This document shows, in pieces, positions 4,293 to 12,650 of a DNA stretch of 22,858 nt (positions are counted from its first letter, which is position 1; each line of letters opens with the position of its first letter). The notes under the pieces were generated by a model. The model saw only the letters and a program-made list of their open reading frames with translations, searched no databases and was not told the DNA's origin. The stretch is from the IMG/VR virus record IMGVR_UViG_3300035162_003288, positions 1 through 22,858 of that record; one strand, 5' to 3'. The position numbers and the translations under genes are program-made. The DNA is from a virus.

Positions 4293-5967
4293 TTGGGAGG
4301 AAAACCCTGATGCGTATATGCAAGACGACAGAGGGGAGTTCATACTTAAAAAGGATGGAACACCTCGCAAAAAAACTGGCAGACCGAAAGGTTCGTCAGG
4401 TCGAGGCTACAACTACCACTCAAAAACTAAAGCCCAGATTGACGCAAGAAAAACTGTACGAAAGAAAGAAAAGCGGTTAGCGCAGGTACGCACCAAGCTA
4501 GAAAACTATAAAAGGTCACTCGACACTTCTAAGAGTACGTTGCAGAAAATAGAAGGAAATGAGGCAAAGACTGAAGGCAAAATAACAACAACAACGACTG
4601 ATGATTTGCCCAAGGCGTTGAGGACTGTTGCAGAAGAGAACGTCATCTTTAAGCCTAATGAAGGCCCACAGACTGACTTTCTTGCCGCTTCTGAGACTGA
4701 TGTTTTGTATGGTGGTGCGGCTGGTGGAGGCAAGAGCTATGCGATGCTGGTTGATCCTCTTCGCTACGCTCATCGGGGAGCGCATAGAGCATTGATCCTG
4801 CGGCGTTCTATGCCAGAGCTACGAGAGCTAATAGACAAGTCTCGTGAACTCTACCCGAAAGCCTTTCCCGGTTGTAAGTACAAAGAAGTAGAAAAGCTTT
4901 GGAACTTTCCGTCTGGAGCTAAAATAGAATTTGGATTCTTGGAGAGAGATGCAGACGTATATCGTTACCAAGGTCAAGCATATAGTTGGATTGGGTTTGA
5001 TGAGATTACGCACCAAGCTACAGAGTTTTCTTGGAACTACTTGGCTTCAAGACTGCGTACAACAGATCCAGAGATTGTACCATATATGCGGTGTACCGCT
5101 AACCCCGGCGGTGTTGGAGCGCATTGGGTAAAGAAAAGATACATAGAGGCTTCACCGCCCAACGAATCATTTAAAGGGGCAGACGGCCTAAGCCGTAAGT
5201 TTATACCAGCAAGGCTAGATGATAATCCATATCTAGCATATGATGGTCGTTACGAACAAATGCTAAAGGCATTGCCGCCTACACAAAGGCGACAGCTTTT
5301 AGAAGGTGATTGGGAGGTTGCAGAAGGTGCGGCCTTCACAGAGTTTGATAGAGATGTTCATATTATTGATCCTTTTGAAATTCCGGTACACTGGGATCGC
5401 ATTAAAGGCATTGACTATGGATATGCTTCAGAATCAGCTTGTGTCTGGGGTGCAATAGATCGCAACGATAATACGTTAATTATATACAGAGAACTTTATC
5501 GAAAAGGTTTATTAGCTACAGACTTAGCTTTTATGCTAACTGAAATGGAATTAAATGATCCAATGAGTGTTCCCGGCGTATTAGATACAGCATGTTGGAA
5601 TCGCACAGGGCAAACAGGCCCAACTGTTGGTGAAACATTAACAAAAGCAGGACATAAGCTCAGACGAGCAGATAAAAACAGAGTCGCAGGAAAAATTCAA
5701 ATCCACGAATACTTAAAAGTTCAGCAAAGCGGAAGGCCCAAACTACAAATATTTAATACTTGTCCTAACCTGATACGCGAACTACAAGGTATTCCTCTGG
5801 ATAAAAACAATCCTGAAGATGTTGATACCCACGCATCAGACCATGCGTATGATGCTTTAAGGTATTTGATTATGTCTAGACCACGCATAGACGATACGTT
5901 TAGTCGTATGAGGCGTTTACAGCGTGAAACTATTTACCAACCTTCAGACGGGACGTTTGGATATTAA
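4285..5967 (+). CDS. terL: Terminase large subunit (ATPase and nuclease)
   Basis: 560-aa packaging motor. The Walker A motif is GGAAGGGKS (143-151), Walker B is WIGFDE (235-240), and the coupling motif is TANPGG (271-276). The C-terminal nuclease shows GIDYGY (D377), VLDTACW (D434) and SDHAYDALRYL (D519, D523), the acidic residues that bind metal in RNase H-type terminase nucleases. It translocates DNA into the prohead through the portal and cuts the concatemer. The first 110 residues are an unusual basic extension: KKTGRPKGSSGRGYN (29-43) contains an AT-hook-like GRPKGS, followed by a Lys/Arg-rich probable coiled coil (48-90). The start at ATG 4285 overlaps the preceding gene by eight bases. 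Confidence 0.95.
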   Translation: MNDWEENPDAYMQDDRGEFILKKDGTPRKKTGRPKGSSGRGYNYHSKTKAQIDARKTVRKKEKRLAQVRTKLENYKRSLDTSKSTLQKIEGNEAKTEGKITTTTTDDLPKALRTVAEENVIFKPNEGPQTDFLAASETDVLYGGAAGGGKSYAMLVDPLRYAHRGAHRALILRRSMPELRELIDKSRELYPKAFPGCKYKEVEKLWNFPSGAKIEFGFLERDADVYRYQGQAYSWIGFDEITHQATEFSWNYLASRLRTTDPEIVPYMRCTANPGGVGAHWVKKRYIEASPPNESFKGADGLSRKFIPARLDDNPYLAYDGRYEQMLKALPPTQRRQLLEGDWEVAEGAAFTEFDRDVHIIDPFEIPVHWDRIKGIDYGYASESACVWGAIDRNDNTLIIYRELYRKGLLATDLAFMLTEMELNDPMSVPGVLDTACWNRTGQTGPTVGETLTKAGHKLRRADKNRVAGKIQIHEYLKVQQSGRPKLQIFNTCPNLIRELQGIPLDKNNPEDVDTHASDHAYDALRYLIMSRPRIDDTFSRMRRLQRETIYQPSDGTFGY

Positions 5968-5968
5968 T

Positions 5969-6262
5969 ATGAAGAAAAAGAGGGATATGTATAATATGGG
6001 TGGGCTATCTGCTCATAAATCTGTAGGCGATTTAGATTTATCTTTATCTGCATCAGGCGATCAAAATTATCAAAGAGCTGGTGCTAGTGCAGGTTATACA
6101 AATAAAAAACAAGGTTTTAAAGTTCGTGGTGAAGTTTCAACAGATAAACGTGGAAATAGAGCCTCATCTGTCCGTGCAACTAAAAGCATAAACAACAGTT
6201 TAGATATCGGCGTACAGAAAAGCAAAAATTATCTTGGAGTCTTTTTTGAAAAAAAACTCTAA
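5969..6262 (+). CDS. Hypothetical beta-rich 97-aa protein
   Basis: Starts one base after the terL stop codon. I chose ATG 5969 (MKKKRDMYNMGG), with GGA seven bases upstream; an in-frame upstream start would lie inside terL, and ATG 5987 or 5996 are also possible. After a short basic start the protein alternates polar and small residues in strand-length units (LDLSLSASGD, AGASAGYTNK, FKVRGEVSTDK, SVRATKSINNS, LDIGVQKSKN, LGVFFEKKL). This looks like successive beta-hairpins, similar in texture to a membrane or fibrous beta-sheet protein. No signal peptide is visible. Family and function unknown. Its 3' end overlaps a small TTG-start gene. Confidence 0.6.
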   Translation: MKKKRDMYNMGGLSAHKSVGDLDLSLSASGDQNYQRAGASAGYTNKKQGFKVRGEVSTDKRGNRASSVRATKSINNSLDIGVQKSKNYLGVFFEKKL

Positions 6263-6353
6263 AGTTGTTTGGCGTCCTTTAAATACTTATGGCATTTATT
6301 TGCTAGGTACAATTATTACTACAACAGTTGCATACGCAATTTATATAATATAG
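6246..6353 (+). CDS. 35-aa single-pass membrane protein, TTG start
   Basis: A frame beginning with TTG at 6246 has a well-placed SD (GGAG, six bases upstream) and runs to TAG at 6353. The product starts with a basic segment (KKNSKVVWRPLNTYG) followed by a hydrophobic helix (IYLLGTIITTTVAYAIYII) reaching the C-terminus. It overlaps the 97-aa gene by 17 bases, and its stop codon contributes to the SD of the next gene. The layout suggests an N-in inner-membrane protein. A role in lysis or host membrane modification is possible but not shown. The rare start codon lowers confidence; the good SD and overlaps raise it. Confidence 0.5.
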   Translation: MKKNSKVVWRPLNTYGIYLLGTIITTTVAYAIYII

Positions 6354-6363
6354 GAGAAAGATT

Positions 6364-6921
6364 ATGTCAGCACTACCCGGAGTTATTGATGTACGCAATG
6401 ATGCAGGATCTGCCCGCGTTGGAGATGTTCGTGATCTTGCAACGCGAGTGGGCGCACAAGCTACAGCTACTACAGGAACAATTGCAGTAACAGCTAATGC
6501 AACCTATGATGTTAGCTTTACTCAACCAGCAGGTACATCAATTAAAAATCTTATTATGATTGCGGCAGGTAACCTTGTTACTGCTGGCTCATCAGGCGAT
6601 GATATTGACTTTGATCTTGGTACTGCCGCTGGTGGTGGTCAAATCATTGATGAAAAAGCAATTGCTGATGATGGTGGTAGTGCTGTAACAATTGCCGCTA
6701 ATACACCCTTGTTTATTATTGAGAACGGCATTCCTGCTGGTGCTCAAAAGTTTGCAGGTATGAGTGGTGGCCCAGCAACTTCAGAAGCTATGACACTTGC
6801 CGGTTCTTTGGCTAGTACAACAGAGCGAACATTACACATTCGCTTAAAGCCTTTAGCCAGTAACCTAGCGACTGCCGCAACTACAGTAACATTTGTAATT
6901 GACTTTATAACGCTACCATAA
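6364..6921 (+). CDS. Putative head decoration or structural protein, 185 aa
   Basis: Start ATG 6364 with AGGAG seven bases upstream. The protein is rich in Ala, Gly, Thr and Ser with beta-strand periodicity (GTIAVTANATYDVSFTQPAG, TLHIRLKPLAS, TVTFVIDFITLP). The central part has GDDIDFDLGTAAGG. It has no signal peptide and few charged residues, in keeping with a virion beta-sandwich such as a capsid decoration or head fibre protein. Its place directly before the portal supports a head role. I do not recognise a named family. Confidence 0.6.
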   Translation: MSALPGVIDVRNDAGSARVGDVRDLATRVGAQATATTGTIAVTANATYDVSFTQPAGTSIKNLIMIAAGNLVTAGSSGDDIDFDLGTAAGGGQIIDEKAIADDGGSAVTIAANTPLFIIENGIPAGAQKFAGMSGGPATSEAMTLAGSLASTTERTLHIRLKPLASNLATAATTVTFVIDFITLP

Positions 6922-6925
6922 AATT

Positions 6926-9094
6926 ATGGCAGAAGATAATACTATACTTGATAGTTCAAACAATCTTTATTTTAAACCTGTAGAAAATGAAGATGGCTTA
7001 ACTATCAACGCAGATGCTCAAGTTAAATCAAATCTTGCAGGGCTTATTGAAGCCCGTTTTGCAGATTCTAAAATGGCTAGAGACTCTGACGAGAACCGTT
7101 GGATTACGGCGTATCATAACTTCCGTGGTTTGTATCCAAAGAACGTAAGGTTTAGAGAATCTGAAAAGTCTCGTGTGTTTATTAAAGTTACGAAGACTAA
7201 GGTACTTGCGGCTTATGGTCAGCTAATTGACGTAATCTTTGGTACAGGTAAGTTTCCAATTGGTGTGACACATACTCCATTACCTGAAGGTATAAGCGAG
7301 TATATGCACCTTGATAGCCAAAGTTCACCGGGAATTGAAACTACTGCTATGGCTCCTCCCCCTGTATCCGAAAATATTTCAACGGGGGATATTGGTTTTG
7401 ATGGTGATGGTCGTGTACTAAAACCCGGAGCTACATTATCTTCTGGTCAAGGATTGTTTGAAGATTTAGAAAACAACGAAAGAGTTACATTTGTTGAGGG
7501 GCCAACACCTATCCCCAATATTCCTGAGATTTCTCCAGCAAAAGAAGCCGCAAGGAATATGGAAAGGTTGATTCATGATCAAATCGATGAGTCTGCCGGT
7601 TCTACAGAACTCCGTAATGCAATCTTTGAGTCTACGCTTTTTGGTACAGGTATTGTAAAAGGCCCATTTAATTTTAATAAAACTTTACATAAGTGGGAAG
7701 AGGGTGAAGATGGACGAACCTACACACCTACAACGGTACGTGTGCCAAGGATTGAATTTGTTAGCGTTTGGGATTTTTTTCCTGATCCTAATGCAACATC
7801 TATTGAAGAGTGTGAGTTTGTAGTACATAGACACAAACTAAACAAATCTCAACTTAGAGCATTACGAAAGATGCCATACTTTAACGAAGATGCTATTCGT
7901 GATTGTATGATGCTTGGCCCTAACTATACAGAAGAAGACTACGAGTACGAACTAAAAGACGACCAACGTATGGCAGAAGCTGGCTATAGTCGTTTTGAAG
8001 TCTTAGAATATTGGGGTTTAATGGATGCAGAATATGCTAAAGAAGTTGGCATAGAGCTTCCAGAAGAGGTAGACATTCTTGATGAAATACAAATTAATGC
8101 TTGGGTTTGTAATGGCCTTGTACTCAGGGCTGTTGTTAATCCCTTTACGCCACACCGTATTCCTTACAATGCCTTTCCATACGAGCGAAACCCCTACAGC
8201 TTTTTTGGTGTAGGCGTAGCAGAAAATATGAACGACAGCCAGCAGATTATGAATGGTCATGCAAGGCTGGCAATTGACAACTTAGCCCTTAGTGGTTCTT
8301 TAGTATTTGACGTAGATGAGACTATGCTTGTTGGTGGACAAAGCATGGAAATTTATCCCGGCAAAGTCTTTAGGCGTCAGTCGGGTATGCAAGGTCAAGC
8401 AATACATGGTCTAAAGTTTCCAAACACATCACAAGAAAACATGATGATGTTTGACAAATTCCGACAGCTTGCAGATGAACAAACAGGTATTCCTAGTTAC
8501 TCACACGGTATGACAGGCGTACAAAGCATGACTCGCACAGCATCTGGTATGTCAATGCTACTAGGTGCGGCATCACTCAACATTAAAACAGTTGTAAAAA
8601 ATCTTGATGATTTCTTACTAAAGCCTTTGGGTAAAGCTTACTTCCAATGGAATATGCAGTTTTTTGAAGGAGCTTTGAAAACTAAAGGCGATTTAGAAAT
8701 TAAGGCTATGGGTACAAATAGCCTCATGCAAAAAGAAGTAAGAAGTCAGCGGTTGACGATGTTTCTTCAGACGGCTCAGAATCCAGCTATTGCACCTTTT
8801 GTTAAAATGTCAAAGCTTATTAGCGAACTAGCATATAGTTTAGATCTTGACCCTGATGAAATTCTCAACGATCCCGAAGAAGCGGCTATTGCCGCACAGA
8901 TTATAGGACTGCAAAATAATGTTGGACAAGCAACTGGCGAACAGGCTGACCCCCTTGGTCAACAACAAGGAGCTATGGGAACCCCTGAAGGAGCACCTCC
9001 AGAACCTACGGATGTTGGAGTTACAGGCACTGGCGACGGCAACATCGGAACAGGAAATGTTCCGCAAGCAGGGGAAAGCGAGTTCTCTGGCTAA
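6926..9094 (+). CDS. Portal protein
   Basis: 722-aa protein following the terminase genes and preceding the scaffold and capsid. Recognisable portal segments include the N-terminal helical part (ARFADSKMARDSDENRWITA), the clip/wing region (TELRNAIFESTLFGTGIVKG) and the stem region with GIPSYSHGMTGVQSMTRTA then MLLGAASLNIKTVVKNL, typical of podovirus portals. The dodecameric portal forms the DNA channel and docks the terminase and later the connector. The last 60 residues are Gly/Gln/Pro-rich and probably disordered; exactly this part overlaps a second reading frame (8919-9152). No clear SD precedes ATG 6926, only four bases after the previous stop, so it may depend on translational coupling. 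Confidence 0.9.
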   Translation: MAEDNTILDSSNNLYFKPVENEDGLTINADAQVKSNLAGLIEARFADSKMARDSDENRWITAYHNFRGLYPKNVRFRESEKSRVFIKVTKTKVLAAYGQLIDVIFGTGKFPIGVTHTPLPEGISEYMHLDSQSSPGIETTAMAPPPVSENISTGDIGFDGDGRVLKPGATLSSGQGLFEDLENNERVTFVEGPTPIPNIPEISPAKEAARNMERLIHDQIDESAGSTELRNAIFESTLFGTGIVKGPFNFNKTLHKWEEGEDGRTYTPTTVRVPRIEFVSVWDFFPDPNATSIEECEFVVHRHKLNKSQLRALRKMPYFNEDAIRDCMMLGPNYTEEDYEYELKDDQRMAEAGYSRFEVLEYWGLMDAEYAKEVGIELPEEVDILDEIQINAWVCNGLVLRAVVNPFTPHRIPYNAFPYERNPYSFFGVGVAENMNDSQQIMNGHARLAIDNLALSGSLVFDVDETMLVGGQSMEIYPGKVFRRQSGMQGQAIHGLKFPNTSQENMMMFDKFRQLADEQTGIPSYSHGMTGVQSMTRTASGMSMLLGAASLNIKTVVKNLDDFLLKPLGKAYFQWNMQFFEGALKTKGDLEIKAMGTNSLMQKEVRSQRLTMFLQTAQNPAIAPFVKMSKLISELAYSLDLDPDEILNDPEEAAIAAQIIGLQNNVGQATGEQADPLGQQQGAMGTPEGAPPEPTDVGVTGTGDGNIGTGNVPQAGESEFSG

Positions 9095-9152
9095 TCTCTT
9101 AACTTTAAAAGAACAAGTAATTCAAAGACGAAAGGACAAAGACGATGGCTAA
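8919..9152 (+). CDS. Overlapping 77-aa helical protein
   Basis: This frame starts inside the portal gene and overlaps it by 176 bases, then overlaps the next gene by eight. The product is a well-formed helical sequence (LWEPLKEHLQNLRMLELQAL, then TSEQEMFRKQGKASSLANLL, TLKEQVIQRRK), unlike the low-complexity portal tail in the other frame. It resembles the small helical proteins found directly after portal genes in many podoviruses, which I know only as unknown or head-associated. AGGA lies ten bases upstream of the ATG. The same DNA therefore seems to encode a disordered tail in one frame and a folded protein in another. Confidence 0.7.
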   Translation: MLDKQLANRLTPLVNNKELWEPLKEHLQNLRMLELQALATATSEQEMFRKQGKASSLANLLTLKEQVIQRRKDKDDG

Positions 9153-10494
9153 AAAATTCCCAGACCTAAACAAAGATGGTAAAGTAACTCAAGCAGATGT
9201 ACTGAAGGGTCGTGGAGTTTTTAATGACGGCGGTTTATCTGACGTAGAAAAAGTAATGCGTATTGTACGTGGAATGTCAATGTCTGAAGCAAAGGCTGAA
9301 ACACCAGAACAAGCTAAAAAAGCAAAACAACAAGGTCAACGTCTTTTAGATACTTTCGATGAGTCTGTTTTACGCAAAGCCTATCAACGCATGGATGCTG
9401 AAAGAGATGACATGGCTATGGGAGGATCTTTAATGGTGGCTCCAGAGCGTGAACAAAAAGGAAAAGGTTCAAAAATTATTGATCTTTTTGAAAGGCTTGT
9501 AGAACCAAAAACTGTAGCCAAAAAGAAAAAGATGGTTGATGAAGAACAAGCATTACGTGAAATTCAAAAGACTGTAGAAAGCGATCCACAAGCTTTAGAA
9601 ATGTTATCAGATGATGACTACATGGAAGTAGTAAGCAGGCTACCACAAAAACAACAGGCTAACTTTGGTTTAAATGATGCTCCTCAAGACGATATAGTTG
9701 AAATGGCTTTACAGATGGAGCCAGAAGAGGTTGCTCAAAACTTACAGTTGTTTGGAAGCATGGAAGATGTATTTGAATATGCTGGTACATTAGACGCTAA
9801 AGATTCTCGTAAGTTTATGAATGCACTTAGTCCTGAAGACAAAGAACTTTTTGCTGGAGAGTTACCTGAGTTTGATCTTGGCCCACGAGCAGTTAAAGGT
9901 CATGGCGGCTCACCAGACGTAGCTATCCTTATGCCAGCAGAATATGAAGAGCCACCCAAAGATACATACAATAATATCAGCAGTGAAGAAGAAAAAGAAG
10001 AAGTTGAGAACATGAACTCTGATGGTGATATGGAAGAAGAGTATCTTGACTACGTAGCTAATGAAGTTTTATCGCAAGAAGAACAAGATTATTTATTTAA
10101 GACTTTAGACGAAGATAACAAACTAGAAGAAATCTTAGATAAAGTAATGTTAAACGCAACAGAATTTACTGGTGCTGGGGAGATTGATGGCCCCGGAACT
10201 GGTGTATCAGATTCGATACCCGCAAGGTTATCGGACGGTGAATTTGTATTCACCAAGAAAGCGACAGATCAAATTGGTTCTGACAAACTCCAAAAAATGA
10301 TGGACGATGCAGAACGTGACTTTGATAGTCGTGATGGCAAAGCTGACGGAGGTCAAGCTGGCACAAGTCCGTTTATTAATCCTGAAAAAATGTCACAACC
10401 TTTAGATAGGTTTGACATGGACAAAGATGATGAACGTGACATTGAACGTCAAATGCTTTACTCAAGCCGTATGCCTAGCCTAATGAATCGATAA
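9145..10494 (+). CDS. Acidic structural protein with EF-hand/dockerin-like N-terminus, 449 aa
   Basis: The N-terminus (FPDLNKDGKVTQADVLKGRG) contains a calcium-loop pattern D7-x-N9-x-D11-G12-x-V14-x-x-x-D18, as in dockerin-type EF-hands. Residues about 125-340 are strongly acidic and helical with many Glu/Asp pairs. Near residues 340-375 is GEIDGPGTGVSDSIPARLSD followed by GEFVFTKKATDQIG, a motif I associate with marine phage virion proteins of unknown role. Position between portal and scaffold suggests a head or internal virion protein. The acidic middle could assist assembly like a scaffold or be an ejected protein. The start overlaps the previous frame by eight bases and has an AAAGGA SD. 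Function unproven. Confidence 0.75.
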   Translation: MAKKFPDLNKDGKVTQADVLKGRGVFNDGGLSDVEKVMRIVRGMSMSEAKAETPEQAKKAKQQGQRLLDTFDESVLRKAYQRMDAERDDMAMGGSLMVAPEREQKGKGSKIIDLFERLVEPKTVAKKKKMVDEEQALREIQKTVESDPQALEMLSDDDYMEVVSRLPQKQQANFGLNDAPQDDIVEMALQMEPEEVAQNLQLFGSMEDVFEYAGTLDAKDSRKFMNALSPEDKELFAGELPEFDLGPRAVKGHGGSPDVAILMPAEYEEPPKDTYNNISSEEEKEEVENMNSDGDMEEEYLDYVANEVLSQEEQDYLFKTLDEDNKLEEILDKVMLNATEFTGAGEIDGPGTGVSDSIPARLSDGEFVFTKKATDQIGSDKLQKMMDDAERDFDSRDGKADGGQAGTSPFINPEKMSQPLDRFDMDKDDERDIERQMLYSSRMPSLMNR

Positions 10495-10626
10495 GGCTAC
10501 CTAGAACCTTAGCCCCTTATCATAATAAAACCTTGAGGCCACCTTGTAGTATCAAGACCCTGTGTTAGATAGCGCAATAACACAGCCACCTTGAAAAGAC
10601 AACAAGCCCCAGAAAGGAGAAGTGAC
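10495..10626 (+). promoter_or_regulatory. Structured intergenic region before the scaffold gene
   Basis: 132 bases holding an 8-bp perfect stem CTGTGTTA (10560-10567) / TAACACAG (10578-10585) with a ten-base loop, a weaker GGCTA...TAGCC stem (10496-10515), and a direct repeat GCCACCTTG at 10538-10546 and 10585-10593. It precedes the most highly expressed virion genes, so a processing site, promoter or terminator is plausible. I see no good sigma70 promoter in it. Confidence 0.45.
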
Positions 10627-11439
10627 ATGAGTGAAGAAGAACAAGCAAATCCGTACAACCAAAAGAAGTCTTGGCATACTGAAAATGACAAGGCTTCAAA
10701 AAGTGCGGAATCATTATTTTTTGAGGAAGAGGCTACTTCCGAAGATGGAACCCCTCAAACAGATCAACGTCCTCGTACCAACTATAAAAAGAGATATGAC
10801 GATCTAAAAAAACATTACGATACCAAGATCTCTGAATTTAAGCAACGCGAACAAGAACTAGAGGCTATGGCACAATCTGCACAACCGCAGTATCAACCGC
10901 CTAAAAGTGCTCAAGATCTTGAACGGTTTAAATCAGAGTATCCTGATCTATATGATACTGTTGAAACAGTTGCTCATATGAGAAGTGAAGAGCAGATGAG
11001 CGCCCTTCAAAGCAAGTTATCAGCAATTGAAACACGCGAAGCAGAAATGTCAAAGCGTGATGCTGAACTAGCTCTCAAAGAGCGACACCCTGATTTTGAA
11101 GATATTAGGGGTGATGACAATTTTCACGAATGGGCCAAGAGCCAGCCTGAAGATATTCAGCGTTGGATTTATAACAACCCAGATAATGTAGCTTTAGCAA
11201 GTCGTGCAATAGATCTTTATAAGATGGAAAATAATATTGCAATACAAAAGTCTTCTCGACAGTCACAACTTTCACGATCCAATGCGGCTGATATGGTATC
11301 AACAAAGACAACCGGCGTTGAACCACAGCAAGCCAAGATTTGGACACAACGGGAAATTGCCGCTTTGTCTATGGATGACTATGATCGTTACGAACAGGAA
11401 ATTGATCTAGCTATCCAAGAAGGACGAGTAGCAAAATAA
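10627..11439 (+). CDS. Capsid scaffolding protein (putative)
   Basis: I chose ATG 10627 (MSEEEQANPYNQKK) because AAGGAG lies seven bases upstream; an upstream in-frame start has no SD. The 270-aa protein is highly charged and helical, with an acidic N-terminus, a predicted coiled coil (TNYKKRYDDLKKHYDTKISE then FKQREQELEAMA) and another long helix region (MRSEEQMSALQSKLSAIETR). The position directly before the major capsid gene and this composition are typical of scaffolds that guide prohead assembly and then leave. The last residues (DDYDRYEQEIDLAIQEGRV) may be the coat-interacting helix, as in other scaffolds; that is inference. Confidence 0.8.
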   Translation: MSEEEQANPYNQKKSWHTENDKASKSAESLFFEEEATSEDGTPQTDQRPRTNYKKRYDDLKKHYDTKISEFKQREQELEAMAQSAQPQYQPPKSAQDLERFKSEYPDLYDTVETVAHMRSEEQMSALQSKLSAIETREAEMSKRDAELALKERHPDFEDIRGDDNFHEWAKSQPEDIQRWIYNNPDNVALASRAIDLYKMENNIAIQKSSRQSQLSRSNAADMVSTKTTGVEPQQAKIWTQREIAALSMDDYDRYEQEIDLAIQEGRVAK

Positions 11440-11467
11440 TATTTGTCTTTTTTAGGAGATTTTAACA

Positions 11468-12457
11468 ATGGCTTATAACGCATCCGATCAATATTTTGAG
11501 CAGTCTACTGATACTAATGGTAACTTTGGTAACTCAGTAGCTGGACAAAATAACTCTTACTTCCTCCCCTCTGTCTATTCTAAGAAGGTTCTTAACTTCT
11601 TCCGAAAGTCATCAGTCGCGGAAGCAATTACAAACACTGACTATGCTGGTGAAATTAGTGCATATGGTGATTCAGTTCGTATTATTAAAGAACCAGAAAT
11701 CACTGTCTATACTTACGAGCGTGGTGCAGACGTAACACAAACTAAGTTGACCGACCAAGAAGTAAGTTTGGTTGTTGACACAGCTAACGCATTCAAGTTC
11801 ATCGTAGATGATATTGAAACTGCTATGTCACACGTCAACTTCAAAGAAGTAGCATCTTCTTCAGCCGCTTACGCATTGCGTGATGCTTTTGACGAAGGCG
11901 TAATTGCTACTATGTTTGCTGGAGTTTCTGCATCTTCTCCGAACCATATCCTTGGTTCTGATAGCGCTACTGACTTGGCGGCTGGTACTTTTGATGGTAC
12001 TGGTAACCTTGACATCGGCTTTGCATCTGGCGAGCACGATCCAATTGATGTTCTTTCGCACATGGCGCGTCTTCTTGACGAAGCTAATGTACCGGAAGAA
12101 GGACGTTGGTTCTTGGCTAATCCTGAGTTTTACGAGCAGTTGGTTCAAACCTCATCTAAGTTGATGAGCGTAGACTTCAACGCTGGTCAAGGCTCTATCC
12201 GTAATGGATTAGTAAGCTCTGGTAAGTTGCGTGGTTTTGATATGTACAAAACTAACAACATTGCCGCCGCTTCTAACGCCGCTGGTAAGTGTATTGCTGG
12301 TCATATGTCATCTACCTGCACAGCACAAACAATTGTAAACACAGAAGTTATTCGTGATCCGGATAGCTTTGGTGATATTGTTCGTGGTCTGCATGTTTAT
12401 GGTGCTAAGGTACTGCGAGGCGAAGCTATGGTTTCTGCCTTCTACGGTATCGACTAA
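11468..12457 (+). CDS. Major capsid protein
   Basis: 329-aa protein with AGGAG nine bases before ATG. It begins with a flexible segment (SDQYFEQSTDTNGNFGNSVA), then the likely E-loop/spine region (GEISAYGDSVRIIKEPEITV, YERGADVTQTKLTDQEVSL) and a probable P-domain helix with HDPIDVLSHMARLLDEANVP then EEGRWFLANPEFYEQL, the 'p...R.~~~~P' pattern common in HK97-fold coat proteins of podoviruses. Length is close to the T7 coat (about 345 aa). No protease gene is visible, so maturation is probably without cleavage. A strong intrinsic terminator follows at 12466-12494, so expression can be kept high relative to later genes. Confidence 0.88.
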   Translation: MAYNASDQYFEQSTDTNGNFGNSVAGQNNSYFLPSVYSKKVLNFFRKSSVAEAITNTDYAGEISAYGDSVRIIKEPEITVYTYERGADVTQTKLTDQEVSLVVDTANAFKFIVDDIETAMSHVNFKEVASSSAAYALRDAFDEGVIATMFAGVSASSPNHILGSDSATDLAAGTFDGTGNLDIGFASGEHDPIDVLSHMARLLDEANVPEEGRWFLANPEFYEQLVQTSSKLMSVDFNAGQGSIRNGLVSSGKLRGFDMYKTNNIAAASNAAGKCIAGHMSSTCTAQTIVNTEVIRDPDSFGDIVRGLHVYGAKVLRGEAMVSAFYGID

Positions 12458-12465
12458 AACGTATC

Positions 12466-12494
12466 GGGGGATGAAATACTCCCCCTTTATTTTT
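12466..12494 (+). terminator. Rho-independent terminator after the capsid gene
   Basis: GGGGGA (12466-12471) pairs with TCCCCC (12480-12485) around an eight-base loop, directly followed by TTTATTTTT. It lies eight bases after the capsid stop codon. The SD of the next small gene (TTGGAG) begins inside the T tract, so some readthrough is expected. Confidence 0.9.
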
Positions 12495-12504
12495 GGAGTA
12501 AAAA

Positions 12505-12648
12505 ATGCCACAGATTGGAAGTGAACAAAAGCCAATTAGAATGAGTCCTAAAAGACGAAAAACCCTAAGTGGTACATTTTATACTGGTGAAAACAAAAAG
12601 AAGTACGATGCAAACTATGATCGTATTTTTGGTAAAAAGGAGAAGTAA
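12505..12648 (+). CDS. Small basic protein, 47 aa
   Basis: ATG 12505 has GGAG six bases upstream, within the end of the capsid terminator. The product begins MPQIGSEQKPIRMSPKRRK and ends with a Lys-rich tail (NKKKYDANYDRIFGKKEK). It is strongly basic, with ten or more Lys/Arg, and probably binds nucleic acid or the inner capsid wall. I do not recognise a family. The last codons supply the SD (AGGAG) of the next gene, linking the two. Confidence 0.55.
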   Translation: MPQIGSEQKPIRMSPKRRKTLSGTFYTGENKKKYDANYDRIFGKKEK

Positions 12649-12650
12649 TT

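Noticed and set aside
6269-6490. Rightward 73-codon frame across the start of the decoration gene
   Set aside because: It overlaps the SD-supported small membrane gene and the 185-aa gene in another frame, with no SD of its own.
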